Positions 10,008 through 20,335 are shown, numbered from the stretch's first letter. The stretch is DNA of 32,935 nucleotides from Luteimonas sp. ANT-B3E (GCA_001683895.1 LXQJ01000018.1:9378-42312), one strand, 5' to 3'. Notes: generated from the sequence alone by a model not told the origin. Program-made: numbers and translations.

Positions 10008-11267
10008 TCAGGCCAGCAGCATGCGCACCTTGCGCAGTGCGGCGACGAAACGCTCGACCTCCTCGTGGGTGTTGTAGAAGGCGAGCGACGCCCGGCAGGT
10101 GGCGGCGACGCCGAGCCAGGCCAGCAACGGGTGCGCGCAGTGCTGGCCGGAGCGGATCGCGATGCCCTCCAAGTCGAGCAGCGTCGCCAGGTCGTGCGCG
10201 TGCGCACCATCGACCAGGAACGACACCACCGCCGCCTTGCCCGGGGCGGTGCCGAGGATGCGCAGACCCTCGATGGACTGCAGCTCCTCGGTCAGGTGCG
10301 CCAGCAGCGCCTGCTCGCGCGCCTCCACCCGTGCCATGCCCAGCGCCTCGAGGTAGCCGACGGCCGCGCCCAGCCCGACAAAGCCGGCGATGTTGGGGGT
10401 GCCGGCCTCGAAGCGGTAGGGGCCGTCGTTGTACGTCGTGCCGTCGAACGACACCTCGCGGATCATCTCGCCGCCGCCCATGAACGGCTCCATGGCCGCG
10501 AGGTGCTCGGCGCGCGCCCACAGCGCGCCGGTCCCGGTAGGGCCGCACATCTTGTGGCCGGTGAATGCGTAGAAATCGCAGCCGAGCGCGGCGATGTCGA
10601 CCGGCCGGTGCGGAAGTGCCTGCGAGCCGTCGACCACGGTGGTGATGCCGCGACGGCGCGCCTCGCGGCACAGCGCCCGTACCGGCGTCACCGTGCCCAG
10701 CACGTTGCTGACGTGGGTGAACGTGAACAGCCGCACTTCGGTGGTCATCGCCGCACGCACGGTATCGATGTCCAGGCTGCCGTCCGGCGCCAGGTCGACC
10801 ACGCGGATGGTGGCGCCGGCGCGCGCCGCCACCAGCTGCCACGGCACGATGTTGGCGTGGTGCTCCATCCGCGTCAGCAGGATGACGTCGCCCGCCGACA
10901 GTCGCGGCAGCGCCCACGACCACGCCACCAGGTTGAGCGCGAACGTGGTGCCGCTGCACAGCACCAGTTCGTCATGGCGCACGTTGACGAACCGCGCCAG
11001 CGCGCGGCGCGCGCCCTCGTAGGCGTCGGTGGCCTCGCTGCCCAGCTGGTGCACGGCGCGGCTGACGTTGGCATTGTGGTGGCGGTAGAAGTCGTTGACG
11101 GCGTCGATCACCACCGCCGGCTTTTGCCCGGTGTTGGCGGAGTCGAAATACAGCAGCGGCTTGCCGTGCACCTCGCGCGCCAGCAGCGGGAATTCGGCAC
11201 GCACCGCGTCCCAGTCGACCGCGGGGTCGACGGTCGCGGATCGCAGCCCGTCGGCGGGCGCGTTCAT
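10008..11267 (-). CDS. sufS: Cysteine desulfurase SufS
   Basis: SufS is the PLP-dependent desulfurase that takes sulfur from L-cysteine for the SUF Fe-S machine. The 419-residue protein has the group II pattern: FDSANTGQKP near the N-terminus, TRMEHHANIVPW, DGSQALPH, the PLP lysine K239 in TGHKMCGPTGTG, and the persulfide cysteine about residue 377 in SGQHCAHP. Its ATG overlaps the sufD stop (ATGA), so start and coupling are clear. A longer open frame continues upstream through sufD in another register but is not coding. SufE or SufU, the usual sulfur acceptors, are not encoded in this operon. Confidence 0.95.
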   Translation of the reverse strand: MNAPADGLRSATVDPAVDWDAVRAEFPLLAREVHGKPLLYFDSANTGQKPAVVIDAVNDFYRHHNANVSRAVHQLGSEATDAYEGARRALARFVNVRHDELVLCSGTTFALNLVAWSWALPRLSAGDVILLTRMEHHANIVPWQLVAARAGATIRVVDLAPDGSLDIDTVRAAMTTEVRLFTFTHVSNVLGTVTPVRALCREARRRGITTVVDGSQALPHRPVDIAALGCDFYAFTGHKMCGPTGTGALWARAEHLAAMEPFMGGGEMIREVSFDGTTYNDGPYRFEAGTPNIAGFVGLGAAVGYLEALGMARVEAREQALLAHLTEELQSIEGLRILGTAPGKAAVVSFLVDGAHAHDLATLLDLEGIAIRSGQHCAHPLLAWLGVAATCRASLAFYNTHEEVERFVAALRKVRMLLA

Positions 11268-12538
11268 GGCGCGTCCAGCCCGCCGAGCACTGCATCCAGC
11301 TGCGCCTGCAGCCGGTCCCGCAGCGGCCCGTCGCCGACCGCGGCCAGCGGCTCGCGCACGAAGGCCGCGGTCAGCAGGCGACGCGCGGCGTCCTCCGGCA
11401 GCCCGCGCGAGCGCAGGTAGAACATCGCACCGGCGTCCAGCTGTCCGACGGTGGCACCGTGCGCCGCCTTGACCTCGTCGGCGTGGATCACCAGCACCGG
11501 CTGGGTGTCGATCTCGGCGTCGGCGGACAGCAGCAGATTCTTGTTGGACAGGTTGGCGTCGCTGCCGTCGGCGCCGGCGTGGATGGTGATACCGCCGTAA
11601 AAGACGACGCGTCCGCGGCCCTCGCCTAGGCCTCGCCACAGCAGCTCGCACGCGGTATCGCGGGCGACGTGCTCGATGCCCAGCCGGGTATCGACGTGGC
11701 GGCGCCCGGTCGCGGCGAGCACGCCGTTGGCGGTCAGTCGCGCGCCGTCGCCGGCGAGGCGCACGTTGAGCTCGTGACGCGACAGCCCCGCGCCCAGCTC
11801 GAGGTCGACGCGGTGGTACGCCGCGCGTGCGTCCAGCGTGGCGTCCGTGCGCAGCAGGCTGGTCGCGCCATCGGCGCCACGCTGCACGCGGGCGTGCGTC
11901 AGCCGCGCACCGGCGCCGACGTGAATCTGGTGCCGGGCGTTGTCGAGGTGCCGGTGCGCGCCGTCGGCGAGCTGGTGCTCGACCAGCGTCACCGCGGCGT
12001 CGGCCGCGACATCGATGACGTGGCGCAGGTGCCAGGCAACGTCGGCGTCGCTGCTGGCGGTGCCAATGCACACCAGGTGCAGCGGCGCGTCGACCACGAT
12101 GCCGGCCGCGACCCGCAGGCGCAGGCCGTCGCCGCCGAGCGCGGCCGCGAGGCGCGCGAACACCGCGTCCGCACCGCCGGCGGTGGCGCAGTCGGTGGGG
12201 TGCAGCGGCGCATCGGTGCGGGCGTGCGCCGCGGCGCTGGTGGGGCCGAAGTCGAGTCCCGCGGGCAGCACCGCGACGTCGGACGCGGCGGTGTCGACGC
12301 GGCCGTTGACGAACACCAGCCGCGGCGCGGGGATGGCCGCCAGCAGCGCGGCGTCGAACGCCGGCGGCGCGGCCGCGGCTACCCCGAAGCGGCGGCGCTC
12401 CAGCGCGCGCAGCGAGGTGTACTTCCACGCTTCGCTGCGCGGACCAGGCAGGCCGTCGCGCATGATCGCGGCCAGCGTGACCTCGTCGACCTGGGTGCCG
12501 TCGTCGGGCGTCGCCAGCGACTGCAGCAGCGCGCTCAT
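11264..12538 (-). CDS. sufD: Fe-S cluster assembly protein SufD
   Basis: SufD pairs with SufB and SufC in the SufBC2D scaffold, where it helps bring in iron. The 424-residue protein shows the family C-terminal beta-helix: FYGGITIHAGADGSDANLSNKNLLLSADAEIDTQP, then HADEVKAAHGATVGQLD with the histidine implicated at the SufB-SufD interface, and FYLRSRGLPEDAARRLL. The N-terminal helical part has GLPGPRSEAWKYTSL. The ATG at 12538, after an AGGTG, gives normal family length; an in-frame upstream ATG at 12640 would overlap sufC and add 34 atypical residues. It overlaps sufS by four bases. Confidence 0.93.
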   Translation of the reverse strand: MSALLQSLATPDDGTQVDEVTLAAIMRDGLPGPRSEAWKYTSLRALERRRFGVAAAAPPAFDAALLAAIPAPRLVFVNGRVDTAASDVAVLPAGLDFGPTSAAAHARTDAPLHPTDCATAGGADAVFARLAAALGGDGLRLRVAAGIVVDAPLHLVCIGTASSDADVAWHLRHVIDVAADAAVTLVEHQLADGAHRHLDNARHQIHVGAGARLTHARVQRGADGATSLLRTDATLDARAAYHRVDLELGAGLSRHELNVRLAGDGARLTANGVLAATGRRHVDTRLGIEHVARDTACELLWRGLGEGRGRVVFYGGITIHAGADGSDANLSNKNLLLSADAEIDTQPVLVIHADEVKAAHGATVGQLDAGAMFYLRSRGLPEDAARRLLTAAFVREPLAAVGDGPLRDRLQAQLDAVLGGLDAP

Positions 12539-12596
12539 CGCCGCACCTGGGGTGGCGCCATCCGGCGACAGGACCGCGCGCGGTCGACGGCGCGCA

Positions 12597-13361
<765 letters not shown>

Positions 13362-13397
13362 GGTGGTGTCGTCTCGTCGGGGAAGGGTGGCCACGGG

Positions 13398-13480
13398 TCA
13401 GTCCGCCGGCCGGTCGATGGAGGCCTTGCGCGGCGCGGCCCTATCGGGCTCGGCGGAAGCAGGCAGGCGCACTGCATGCG

Positions 13481-13484
<4 letters not shown>
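13398..13484 (-). other. Possible 28-codon micro-ORF between sufB and sufC
   Basis: An ATG overlaps the sufB stop as ATGA, as at the other junctions in this operon, and opens a 28-codon frame starting [14 protein letters not shown] and ending in TGA at 13398. The peptide is charged, with no recognisable motif. It could be a translational relay to sufC, a small protein, or chance. The overlap is the only support. Confidence 0.15.
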
Positions 13485-14920
<1,436 letters not shown>

Positions 14921-14930
14921 GGTGGCGACC

Positions 14931-15425
14931 TCAGGTGACGCTGAGCCGCGCGGGGATCGCGCGTGCCCTGGAAAGGGATGCGGGCCGCACACCGCCAGAA
15001 GCGGGGGCGGCGAGCGGCGGACCGGCGTCGCGCAGCATCTGCGCCAGCGATACCGCGCGCAGCGCGTCGGCCAGCACGTCGTTGATGCGCCGCCAGTTGG
15101 CGCGTGCCCCGCAGGAGCGCTCGATGCCGCAGGCGCCGTCATGCAGGCTGCACTCGGTCATGCCCAGCGGGCCTTCCATCGCCTCGACGATCTGGTACAT
15201 GGTGATCGACTGCGCGTCGTGCGCCAGGCGGTAGCCGCCACGGGTGCCGCGGAACGCCTGCACCAGCCCCGCCTGCGCCAGCGGCTTCAGCAGCTTGGCG
15301 ACCGTCGGCGCCTCGAGACCGGCGCGTTCGGCGAGGTCGGTGGTGCTGGCCACCGCGTCCGGCGTGCTGGCCAGCACGGTCAGCACCACGGTCGCGTAGT
15401 CGGTGAGCTTGGTGACACGGAGCAT
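14931..15425 (-). CDS. Rrf2 family SUF operon regulator (IscR-like)
   Basis: A 164-residue Rrf2 protein with an N-terminal winged helix ([20 protein letters not shown], then [26 protein letters not shown] and wing [10 protein letters not shown]) and three cysteines at 92, 99 and 105 in [15 protein letters not shown], close to the IscR cluster ligands C92, C98 and C104. It probably binds a [2Fe-2S] cluster and controls suf transcription, as do the gammaproteobacterial SUF regulators that sit before sufB. The C-terminal 30 residues are Ala/Pro-rich. It is the first gene of the operon, transcribed from the promoter at 15514-15549, so autoregulation is likely. The spacing C-x6-C differs by one residue from IscR. 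Confidence 0.92.
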   Translation of the reverse strand: MLRVTKLTDYATVVLTVLASTPDAVASTTDLAERAGLEAPTVAKLLKPLAQAGLVQAFRGTRGGYRLAHDAQSITMYQIVEAMEGPLGMTECSLHDGACGIERSCGARANWRRINDVLADALRAVSLAQMLRDAGPPLAAPASGGVRPASLSRARAIPARLSVT

Positions 15426-15513
15426 GGGATTGGCTCGAATGCCGACGCGGGCGGCGTGGGCTTCTGGCTGGTCGGGGGCTGGATCGGCGTGGCGCCTGGC
15501 CGGATACAGGACC

Positions 15514-15549
15514 GGAATTGTACGCTTTTGACGGCGGCTGCTCAATTCC
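15514..15549 (-). promoter_or_regulatory. suf operon promoter with overlapping inverted repeat
   Basis: On the minus strand a -35 box TTGAGC (15540-15545), a 17-base spacer and a -10 box TACAAT (15517-15522) form a good sigma-70 promoter about 85 bases before the regulator ATG. The 7-base inverted repeat GGAATTG (15514-15520) / CAATTCC (15543-15549) covers both boxes with a 22-base gap and is a candidate operator for the Rrf2 regulator. The rest of the 303-base gap (15426-15728) to the divergent SET gene holds no other feature I can support. Confidence 0.72.
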
Positions 15550-15728
15550 GTGCGACGACGCGCGTCGAACGCACCGTATGGCGTGCGTGACGGTGCCGGT
15601 CGCCGCTGGCTGGTGGTGGGCGGTCGGCAGTCGGGCCTGGGGTTACCTTGCCGCCAGCGCACACAGCTCGCGTCGCGCTCCGCGCTACGCGACAATGCCG
15701 CGGCCCTCCAGCAGCGAAATACCTCTCC

Positions 15729-16199
15729 ATGGCGAAGAAGAAGATCGAGTCGCGCCAATCCACGATCCACGGCAATGGCGTATTTGCCACGCAGGACATC
15801 GAAAAGGGCGAGCGCATCGTGCGCTACAAGGGCAAGCTGCGGACGCACACCGAGGTCGACGAGGAGTACGGCGACGTCGACGAAGACGGCCATACCTTCC
15901 TGTTCACCCTCAACGACGACTACGTGGTCGACGGCAACAGCGGCGGCAACGTCGGGCGCTGGATCAATCACAGCTGCCGCACCAACTGCGAGGCGGTGAT
16001 CGAGGAGCACGACAAGGGCAACCGCCGCAAGGACAAGGTCTTCATCGAGGCCACCCGACGGATCAAGGCCGGCGAGGAGCTGACGTACAACTACGGCATC
16101 ACGCTGGAAGAGCCGCACAACGCGAAGAACAAGAAGCTCTGGGCGTGCCGCTGCGGCGCCCCGAAGTGCACCGGGACGATGCTGCAGCCCAAGCGCTGA
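15729..16199 (+). CDS. SET domain protein-lysine methyltransferase
   Basis: A compact 156-residue SET protein. The fold starts at SRQSTIHGNGVFATQDIEKGERIVRYKG; the S-adenosylmethionine-binding pseudoknot has RWINHSCRTNCE (77-88) and ELTYNYG (117-123) with the catalytic tyrosine. A post-SET zinc site is present: C140, C142 and C147 in ACRCGAPKCTG, with C87 as likely fourth ligand. Complete motifs suggest an active enzyme. Bacterial SET proteins are patchily distributed, likely acquired from eukaryotes, and some methylate histone-like proteins or ribosomal proteins; the substrate here is unknown. It stands alone, divergent from the suf regulator. The ATG at 15729 matches the conserved domain start; an upstream frame to 15648 is not family-like. 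Confidence 0.9.
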   Translation: MAKKKIESRQSTIHGNGVFATQDIEKGERIVRYKGKLRTHTEVDEEYGDVDEDGHTFLFTLNDDYVVDGNSGGNVGRWINHSCRTNCEAVIEEHDKGNRRKDKVFIEATRRIKAGEELTYNYGITLEEPHNAKNKKLWACRCGAPKCTGTMLQPKR

Positions 16200-16270
16200 C
16201 GGCTGGCGGTCACGCCGGCCCCACGTCGCGCTGGCTACGGTGCGCCGCTCCCCCACGCAGGAGCGACACC

Positions 16271-16819
16271 ATGAGCCAGTCCCTCAGCGGCAAGAGCATC
16301 GCCGTCCTCGCCACCGACGGCTTCGAACAGTCCGAACTCGAGTCCCCGCGCGACCATTTGCTGGCCGAGGGCGCTACCGTGCACGTCATCGCCCCGGACG
16401 GTCAGTCCAGCATCCGCGGGTGGAAGGGCAAGGACTGGGGCCAGCAGGTGCGCGTCGACAAGGCGCTGTCGGCCGCGAAGGCCGACGACTATGACGCGCT
16501 GGTGCTCCCGGGTGGCGTGATCAATCCCGACAAGCTGCGCGTGGACGCCGCCGCGCTGTCGCTGATCAAGGCGTTCGCATCCGCCGGCAAGCCGGTCGCG
16601 GCGATCTGCCACGGACCGTGGCTGCTGGCCGAGACAGGCCTGGTGTCGGGCAAGCGCGTCACCTCGTGGCCGTCGCTGAAGACCGACCTTGGCAATGCCG
16701 GCGGCAAGTGGGAAGACAGCGCGGTCGTCGTCGACCAGGGCCTGATCACCAGCCGAAATCCCGACGACCTGCCTGCGTTCAACAAGGCCATCGTCGAAGC
16801 GATTGCCAGCCCGGCCTGA
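16271..16819 (+). CDS. DJ-1/PfpI family protein
   Basis: The 182-residue protein matches the PfpI/YhbO branch of the DJ-1 superfamily. IAVLATDGFEQSELESPRDHL supplies the acidic residue, and the nucleophile elbow AAICHGPWLL has C113 followed by H114, the usual Cys-His pair. Late motifs SWPSLKTDLGNAGG and LITSRNPDDLPAF are typical. Members are annotated as intracellular proteases, deglycases or stress chaperones; the activity here cannot be settled from sequence. A clear AGGAG lies before the ATG. It follows the SET gene by 71 bases on the same strand and may or may not share its transcript. It is convergent with the next gene. Confidence 0.92.
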   Translation: MSQSLSGKSIAVLATDGFEQSELESPRDHLLAEGATVHVIAPDGQSSIRGWKGKDWGQQVRVDKALSAAKADDYDALVLPGGVINPDKLRVDAAALSLIKAFASAGKPVAAICHGPWLLAETGLVSGKRVTSWPSLKTDLGNAGGKWEDSAVVVDQGLITSRNPDDLPAFNKAIVEAIASPA

Positions 16820-16849
16820 TCCGATGGCGCCAAAGCCCGCTGCGCGCGT

Positions 16850-17647
16850 TCAGCGCTGAAGCGGACGCAGGCTGGCATCGGCGATGCGCCATTCGCGGCT
16901 GTCGGCGGTCGCGCGCAACACGTACAGCCCCACCGACGTCTGCGTGCGGCCGTCGCGGCGCGTCGAGGTGACCGTCACCGGCACGTCGACGCGATCGCCG
17001 GTGCTGGCCAGGGTGGCCTCGCCTGGCGTCACCGTGATCGCCGAGATGTCGGCGAATCCGGTCGCGAACTGTTCCGGCGTCCGGCCGCTCGCGGCGCCAC
17101 CGTCGCCCCACAGCGCGTAAGCGGGCGTGAGGTCGCCGCGGTCGATTGCCGTGTAGTAGCGCGTCACCTGTGCCACCGCGTCCGCCACACCCGATCCGGC
17201 GGCGGTCGTGGACGTCGGCCCGGCCGCCGCAGGCGCCAACAGTCCGGTCTCGGGGTTGTCCTCGAGCAGCGGCATGCCGTCGGAGGCCAACGCCGGCGCC
17301 CGGGGTACGCCGTCCTCGAGCGCTGTGCCCATCCCGATGACCGCCTCCCCGATGATCGGCGCGCGGCCTTCCATGGCCGGGTCGGGCATGCCGGTCACCG
17401 ACGTCGTGCCCGGCTGCGGGCGTGGCAGCGGATCCTGCGCCCCGAGGCTGACCTGTCGCGCGTCGTCGGTGGCCCCAGGCTCGCTGCCGCTGCAGGCCGC
17501 AAGCAGGCCCAGCATGGCGCTGGCAAAGGCGTGGGCGACGTGGCGCAGGGCGCGTTCGCGCGGCGCGGCCTTCGACCCACGCCTCGCGCGGGGTGCACTT
17601 GTGGCGAGGGCAGGTGTGGGGAGGGCAGGCTGCCGAAGCTTGACCAT
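16850..17647 (-). CDS. Putative lipoprotein with NTF2-like C-terminal domain
   Basis: A 265-residue protein of unknown function. A long basic N-terminus (1-44) leads into MLGLLAAC, a good lipobox with the lipidated cysteine at 52, so it is probably membrane-anchored on the periplasmic side. A Pro/Gly/Ala-rich linker (about 60-150) precedes a folded domain starting AVAQVTRYYTAIDRGDLTPAYALWGDGG, whose pattern (helix, R-Y, G-D, W, then beta strands ending EWRIADASL) resembles SnoaL/NTF2-like domains. That domain is similar to the one in the protein at 18255-18806. ATG at 17647 is used; the unusually long segment before the lipobox suggests the true start may be further in, but no good internal start is visible. 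Confidence 0.6.
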   Translation of the reverse strand: MVKLRQPALPTPALATSAPRARRGSKAAPRERALRHVAHAFASAMLGLLAACSGSEPGATDDARQVSLGAQDPLPRPQPGTTSVTGMPDPAMEGRAPIIGEAVIGMGTALEDGVPRAPALASDGMPLLEDNPETGLLAPAAAGPTSTTAAGSGVADAVAQVTRYYTAIDRGDLTPAYALWGDGGAASGRTPEQFATGFADISAITVTPGEATLASTGDRVDVPVTVTSTRRDGRTQTSVGLYVLRATADSREWRIADASLRPLQR

Positions 17648-17780
17648 GGGATGCGGCTTCAAGGGTGGTGCGCGCACCCTAACCAGCGCAGGTGAACCTG
17701 GAGTTAGCGCCGGGATTGCGGACGGGGTTCTGGCGGGCGTGGCGGCGTGCGGCCGGGCGCTTCGCGGGCCGCGGCGACGC

Positions 17781-18212
17781 TCAGCGGTGCTCGGCCAGCG
17801 CTCGCCGGCGCGGCTGGAGCCACGCCAGCAGCAGCCCCAGCAGCAGCAGCGCGACGGTGTCGAACAGGCACTGCCGCAGCATCAGCGACAGCGGCAGCGG
17901 CTGCCCGGCGTAAGCCAGCAGATGCCACGGCACGAACGACACCATTGCCACCGCGGCGCCCAGGCGCAGCCCGGTGACGGCGGGCCCATGTGGAGCGGTG
18001 GGAATCTCCCGGTAGAGCCACGTCATCGCCAGGCCCAGCAGCGCGTAGGCCAGCAGGATCCAGCCGACTCGCGCGGTCGCCTCCGGCGGGGTGCGGTACA
18101 GGCCGGCGAGCTGCAGGTAGTCAGCGCGCAGCATGACGCCGTGCACCAGCAGGCCGAGCAGCAGCGCCGCCGTCGCGACCGTGGCGCCGCAGAACCAGAA
18201 CCGCTTGTCCAT
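17781..18212 (-). CDS. Hypothetical four-helix membrane protein
   Basis: A 143-residue integral membrane protein with four predicted helices (about 8-28, 47-66, 80-101 and 112-131) and a basic C-terminus PRRRALAEHR. It starts MDKRFWFCGATVATAALLLGLLVHG with ADYLQLAGLYRTPPEA between helices 1 and 2. I do not recognise a named family; the pattern resembles conserved uncharacterised membrane proteins of xanthomonads. A GGAGGA ribosome-binding site precedes the ATG. It lies 42 bases after one NTF2-like envelope protein and 133 bases before the other, on the same strand, so all three may form one operon. Confidence 0.7.
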   Translation of the reverse strand: MDKRFWFCGATVATAALLLGLLVHGVMLRADYLQLAGLYRTPPEATARVGWILLAYALLGLAMTWLYREIPTAPHGPAVTGLRLGAAVAMVSFVPWHLLAYAGQPLPLSLMLRQCLFDTVALLLLGLLLAWLQPRRRALAEHR

Positions 18213-18254
18213 CTGTTCCTCCAGTGGGTCGATGCCCGCGCCGGCGATCGGCGA

Positions 18255-18806
18255 TCAGGGCTCCCGCGCATTGATGGCGGCCGACGTGATTTCCCAGCCG
18301 CCGTCGGCCACGCGGCGGCGGAGGCGGTAGCTGCCGGCGTAGAGCTGCATCGGCGCACCATCGGCCGCGGCGCGCAGCTCCACGGGGATTTCCAGCGCAT
18401 CCGGCACCACCGAATCGTCCAGCGCGCTCGGCATGCCGGTCTTGCTGCGCAGTGATCGCAGTGCGCCCCGGCGACGGAGGTCGGCCTCGCCCGATGCGCG
18501 AGGCACGATGCCGCCGGCCCAGTACGTGGCCGAACTCGCGACATCACCGCTCCCGAGCGCGGCGAGGTAACGGTGCAAGGTGGAGACCGCTTCCTGCATG
18601 TCGGCATGGCGACGGTTGGCAAGCGCTGCCGCGGGGTCAGGCGGCGCCGCGCCGCCAGCCTGTGGGGCAGGGTTACGCTGAGCGCCTGGCGGATCGATCG
18701 TGGTGAGGCCGGCGTCGTCGGGGGATCGGCTGCAGCCACGTCCTGCCAGCACAACGATCACAACCAGCAGGCCGCCAGCGAGCCCGCCCATCAGTGATCT
18801 CTGCAT
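18255..18806 (-). CDS. Putative membrane-anchored protein with NTF2-like domain
   Basis: A 183-residue protein with an N-terminal hydrophobic segment (about 5-22) ending VLAGRGCSRS. The cysteine suggests a lipoprotein, but arginine before the final glycine breaks the usual L-A-G-C lipobox, so it may be only membrane-anchored. After a Pro/Ala-rich linker, residues from about 68 read MQEAVSTLHRYLAALGSGDVASSATYWAGG, similar to the C-terminal domain of the lipoprotein at 16850-17647, and end with GWEITSAAINAREP, the closing strand. Function unknown. A GGAGAT ribosome-binding site supports the ATG at 18806. It is the first gene of a probable three-gene unit. Confidence 0.65.
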   Translation of the reverse strand: MQRSLMGGLAGGLLVVIVVLAGRGCSRSPDDAGLTTIDPPGAQRNPAPQAGGAAPPDPAAALANRRHADMQEAVSTLHRYLAALGSGDVASSATYWAGGIVPRASGEADLRRRGALRSLRSKTGMPSALDDSVVPDALEIPVELRAAADGAPMQLYAGSYRLRRRVADGGWEITSAAINAREP

Positions 18807-18839
18807 CTGGGTATCTCCGCGGCCGGACCAGCGCGGATG

Positions 18840-19505
18840 CTACCGCGTCGGCTCCGCCGCTTCGCGTGCGCCGGCGCGCAGCAGCGGCAGCGGATCATAG
18901 GCACCGCCATCGGCATAGACGCCGTAGTGCAGATGGGGCGGCGTGCCGCGTGCGTTGCCGGTGTTGCCGACGGTTCCCAGCATGTCGCCTGGCCAGACCA
19001 GGTCGCCGCTGGCGAGCCCTTCGGCCCAGTCGTCGAGATGGGCGTAATAGTGCCGCTGACGCCCCGGCCCGAGCACCCACACCTGGCGTCCGCCCAGGCC
19101 GCTCTCGCGCACGGAGGTGACGACCCCGCGCGTCGCGCTGACCACCGGCGTGCCGCGCGCGGCGAAGATGTCGACGCCTTCGTGGCGCCGGTCGCTGCCG
19201 CGCGGAGCGCCATAGGTGTCGGCCACCTCGCGGGCCGCCACGCCCTCCACGGGCATGGCCAGCGTCGCCGGCGCGGGCAGGCGCGCGAGCTCGTACATCG
19301 CACGCGGCTGCGCCATGAACGGCTGGTGCCATGCCCAGTGAGCCGCCGCGGCCAGCAGGCCGAAGAACAGCGCGGTGCGGACCAGGCTGCGGACCTGCGG
19401 CGTGTAGTCGCGACGCCGGGGCGTGTCCGCGTGCTCCGTGCTGGTCGGCGGCGGCGTGGATGCGGGTGGCGGTGGAGCCGGGGTCTGAGCGGGAGGCATT
19501 GCCAT
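18840..19505 (-). CDS. M23 family metallopeptidase (LytM-like)
   Basis: The 221-residue protein has a Pro/Thr-rich cytoplasmic start (1-30), one transmembrane segment (about 41-60) and a periplasmic M23 peptidase domain. The zinc and catalytic residues are present: H108 and D112 in RRHEGVDIFA, H156 in HYYAHLD, and H191-L-H193 in PPHLHYGVY. M23 enzymes with these residues cut peptide cross-links in peptidoglycan, so this one is probably an active, membrane-tethered endopeptidase. It lies 33 bases upstream of the NTF2-like gene on the same strand. A TAGGCT box lies six bases before the ATG, suggesting a leaderless message. The upstream residues MAMPPAQTPAPPPPAS are low-complexity. Confidence 0.88.
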   Translation of the reverse strand: MAMPPAQTPAPPPPASTPPPTSTEHADTPRRRDYTPQVRSLVRTALFFGLLAAAAHWAWHQPFMAQPRAMYELARLPAPATLAMPVEGVAAREVADTYGAPRGSDRRHEGVDIFAARGTPVVSATRGVVTSVRESGLGGRQVWVLGPGRQRHYYAHLDDWAEGLASGDLVWPGDMLGTVGNTGNARGTPPHLHYGVYADGGAYDPLPLLRAGAREAAEPTR

Positions 19506-19511
19506 GGCGAC

Positions 19512-19517
19512 AGCCTA
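19512..19517 (-). promoter_or_regulatory. Candidate -10 box for the M23 peptidase (leaderless)
   Basis: TAGGCT on the minus strand ends six bases before the ATG at 19505, the same geometry as the HutD-like and DUF2784 genes. No ribosome-binding site fits between, and no clear -35 box is seen. Confidence 0.35.
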
Positions 19518-19635
19518 GACAGCGTCGTCGCACCATGGCGTCAAAGTGCGTCGCATCCGCACCCGGGGCGGCAGCGGAAACGACGCCTGCTGGCCCGCCT
19601 TCATCGGCAGGCGCGACCCGGCCGAGACAGTGCCC

Positions 19636-20280
19636 TCAGCGCTGGGAGAACTCCTGCTCGAGCCGCTGCTTCAGGGCGTCGTCGAGCTTCAGCTGCCGTG
19701 CGAGCTCATCGAGGTAGGCGCGCTCCATGTAGCCCTGTTCCTCGGCCACCACCAGGCTGGCGAGATACATCTCCGACGCGATCTCGGGCGTCTTCGCTGC
19801 GCGCGCGACGTCGGCGGGATCCAGCGGTTTGGCGAGCTCGTCGTGCAGCCAGCGCTGGACGTCGGCATCGGTGCCCATGCGCGCGAACTCGCCTTCGATC
19901 ACCTCGCGCTCGCGCGCGTCGACGTGGCCGTCGGCCTTCGCCGCGGCGACGATGGCGCGCAGGATCGCCTCGCCGTGCAGCGCCGCCTCCGGCGGTGGCA
20001 GGCGGTCGACCGTCTCCGGTGTCACCGCCTCGCCCTGCTGGCGGCTGTAGTCGCCGTACGCCCTGTAGGCCATGACGCCGATCGCGGCGAGGCCGCCATA
20101 GGTGGCCAGCTTGCGCGTGCCCTTGTGCTTGCCGAGCAGCAGGCCGAGTGCGCCGCCACTGATCGCGCCCTTGCCGAAGTCGGCGTTGAGCAGTCTGCCC
20201 GGGCCGCTGCTGCCGGCATCCGGGCCCCGCTGCGCGGAAGAGGAGGACAGCAGGTGCTGGAGGAAGCCTTGCAGGTTCAT
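19636..20280 (-). CDS. DUF533/TerB-like inner-membrane protein
   Basis: A 214-residue protein resembling the YebE/DUF533 family. A hydrophobic glycine-rich segment, KGAISGGALGLLLG to LATYGGLAAIGVMAYRAY (about 38-75), precedes a helical TerB-like domain: ILRAIVAAAKADGHVDAREREVIEGEFARMG, an EF-hand-like acidic loop typical of the family, then SEMYLASLVVAEEQGYMERAYLDELARQLKLDDALKQRLEQE. TerB-like domains are associated with tellurite and stress functions but their activity is unknown. ATG at 20280 (MNLQGFLQHLL) is the family start; the frame stays open upstream into non-coding sequence. Confidence 0.87.
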   Translation of the reverse strand: MNLQGFLQHLLSSSSAQRGPDAGSSGPGRLLNADFGKGAISGGALGLLLGKHKGTRKLATYGGLAAIGVMAYRAYGDYSRQQGEAVTPETVDRLPPPEAALHGEAILRAIVAAAKADGHVDAREREVIEGEFARMGTDADVQRWLHDELAKPLDPADVARAAKTPEIASEMYLASLVVAEEQGYMERAYLDELARQLKLDDALKQRLEQEFSQR

Positions 20281-20335
20281 GGTGGGGGCCTGTGCGGGAG
20301 GGCTGCGGATGGTGGCGGAGGTGGACAGGCTGCCC

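Noticed and set aside
10008-12428. A continuous 806-codon minus frame that could be read as a long N-terminal extension of SufS
   Set aside because: The upstream part is out of register with sufD, which has all family motifs there. SufS starts at the ATG overlapping the sufD stop.
16849-16860. Palindrome TTCAGCGCTGAA as a terminator between the convergent PfpI and lipoprotein genes
   Set aside because: It overlaps the lipoprotein stop, is short, and has no T tract on either strand.
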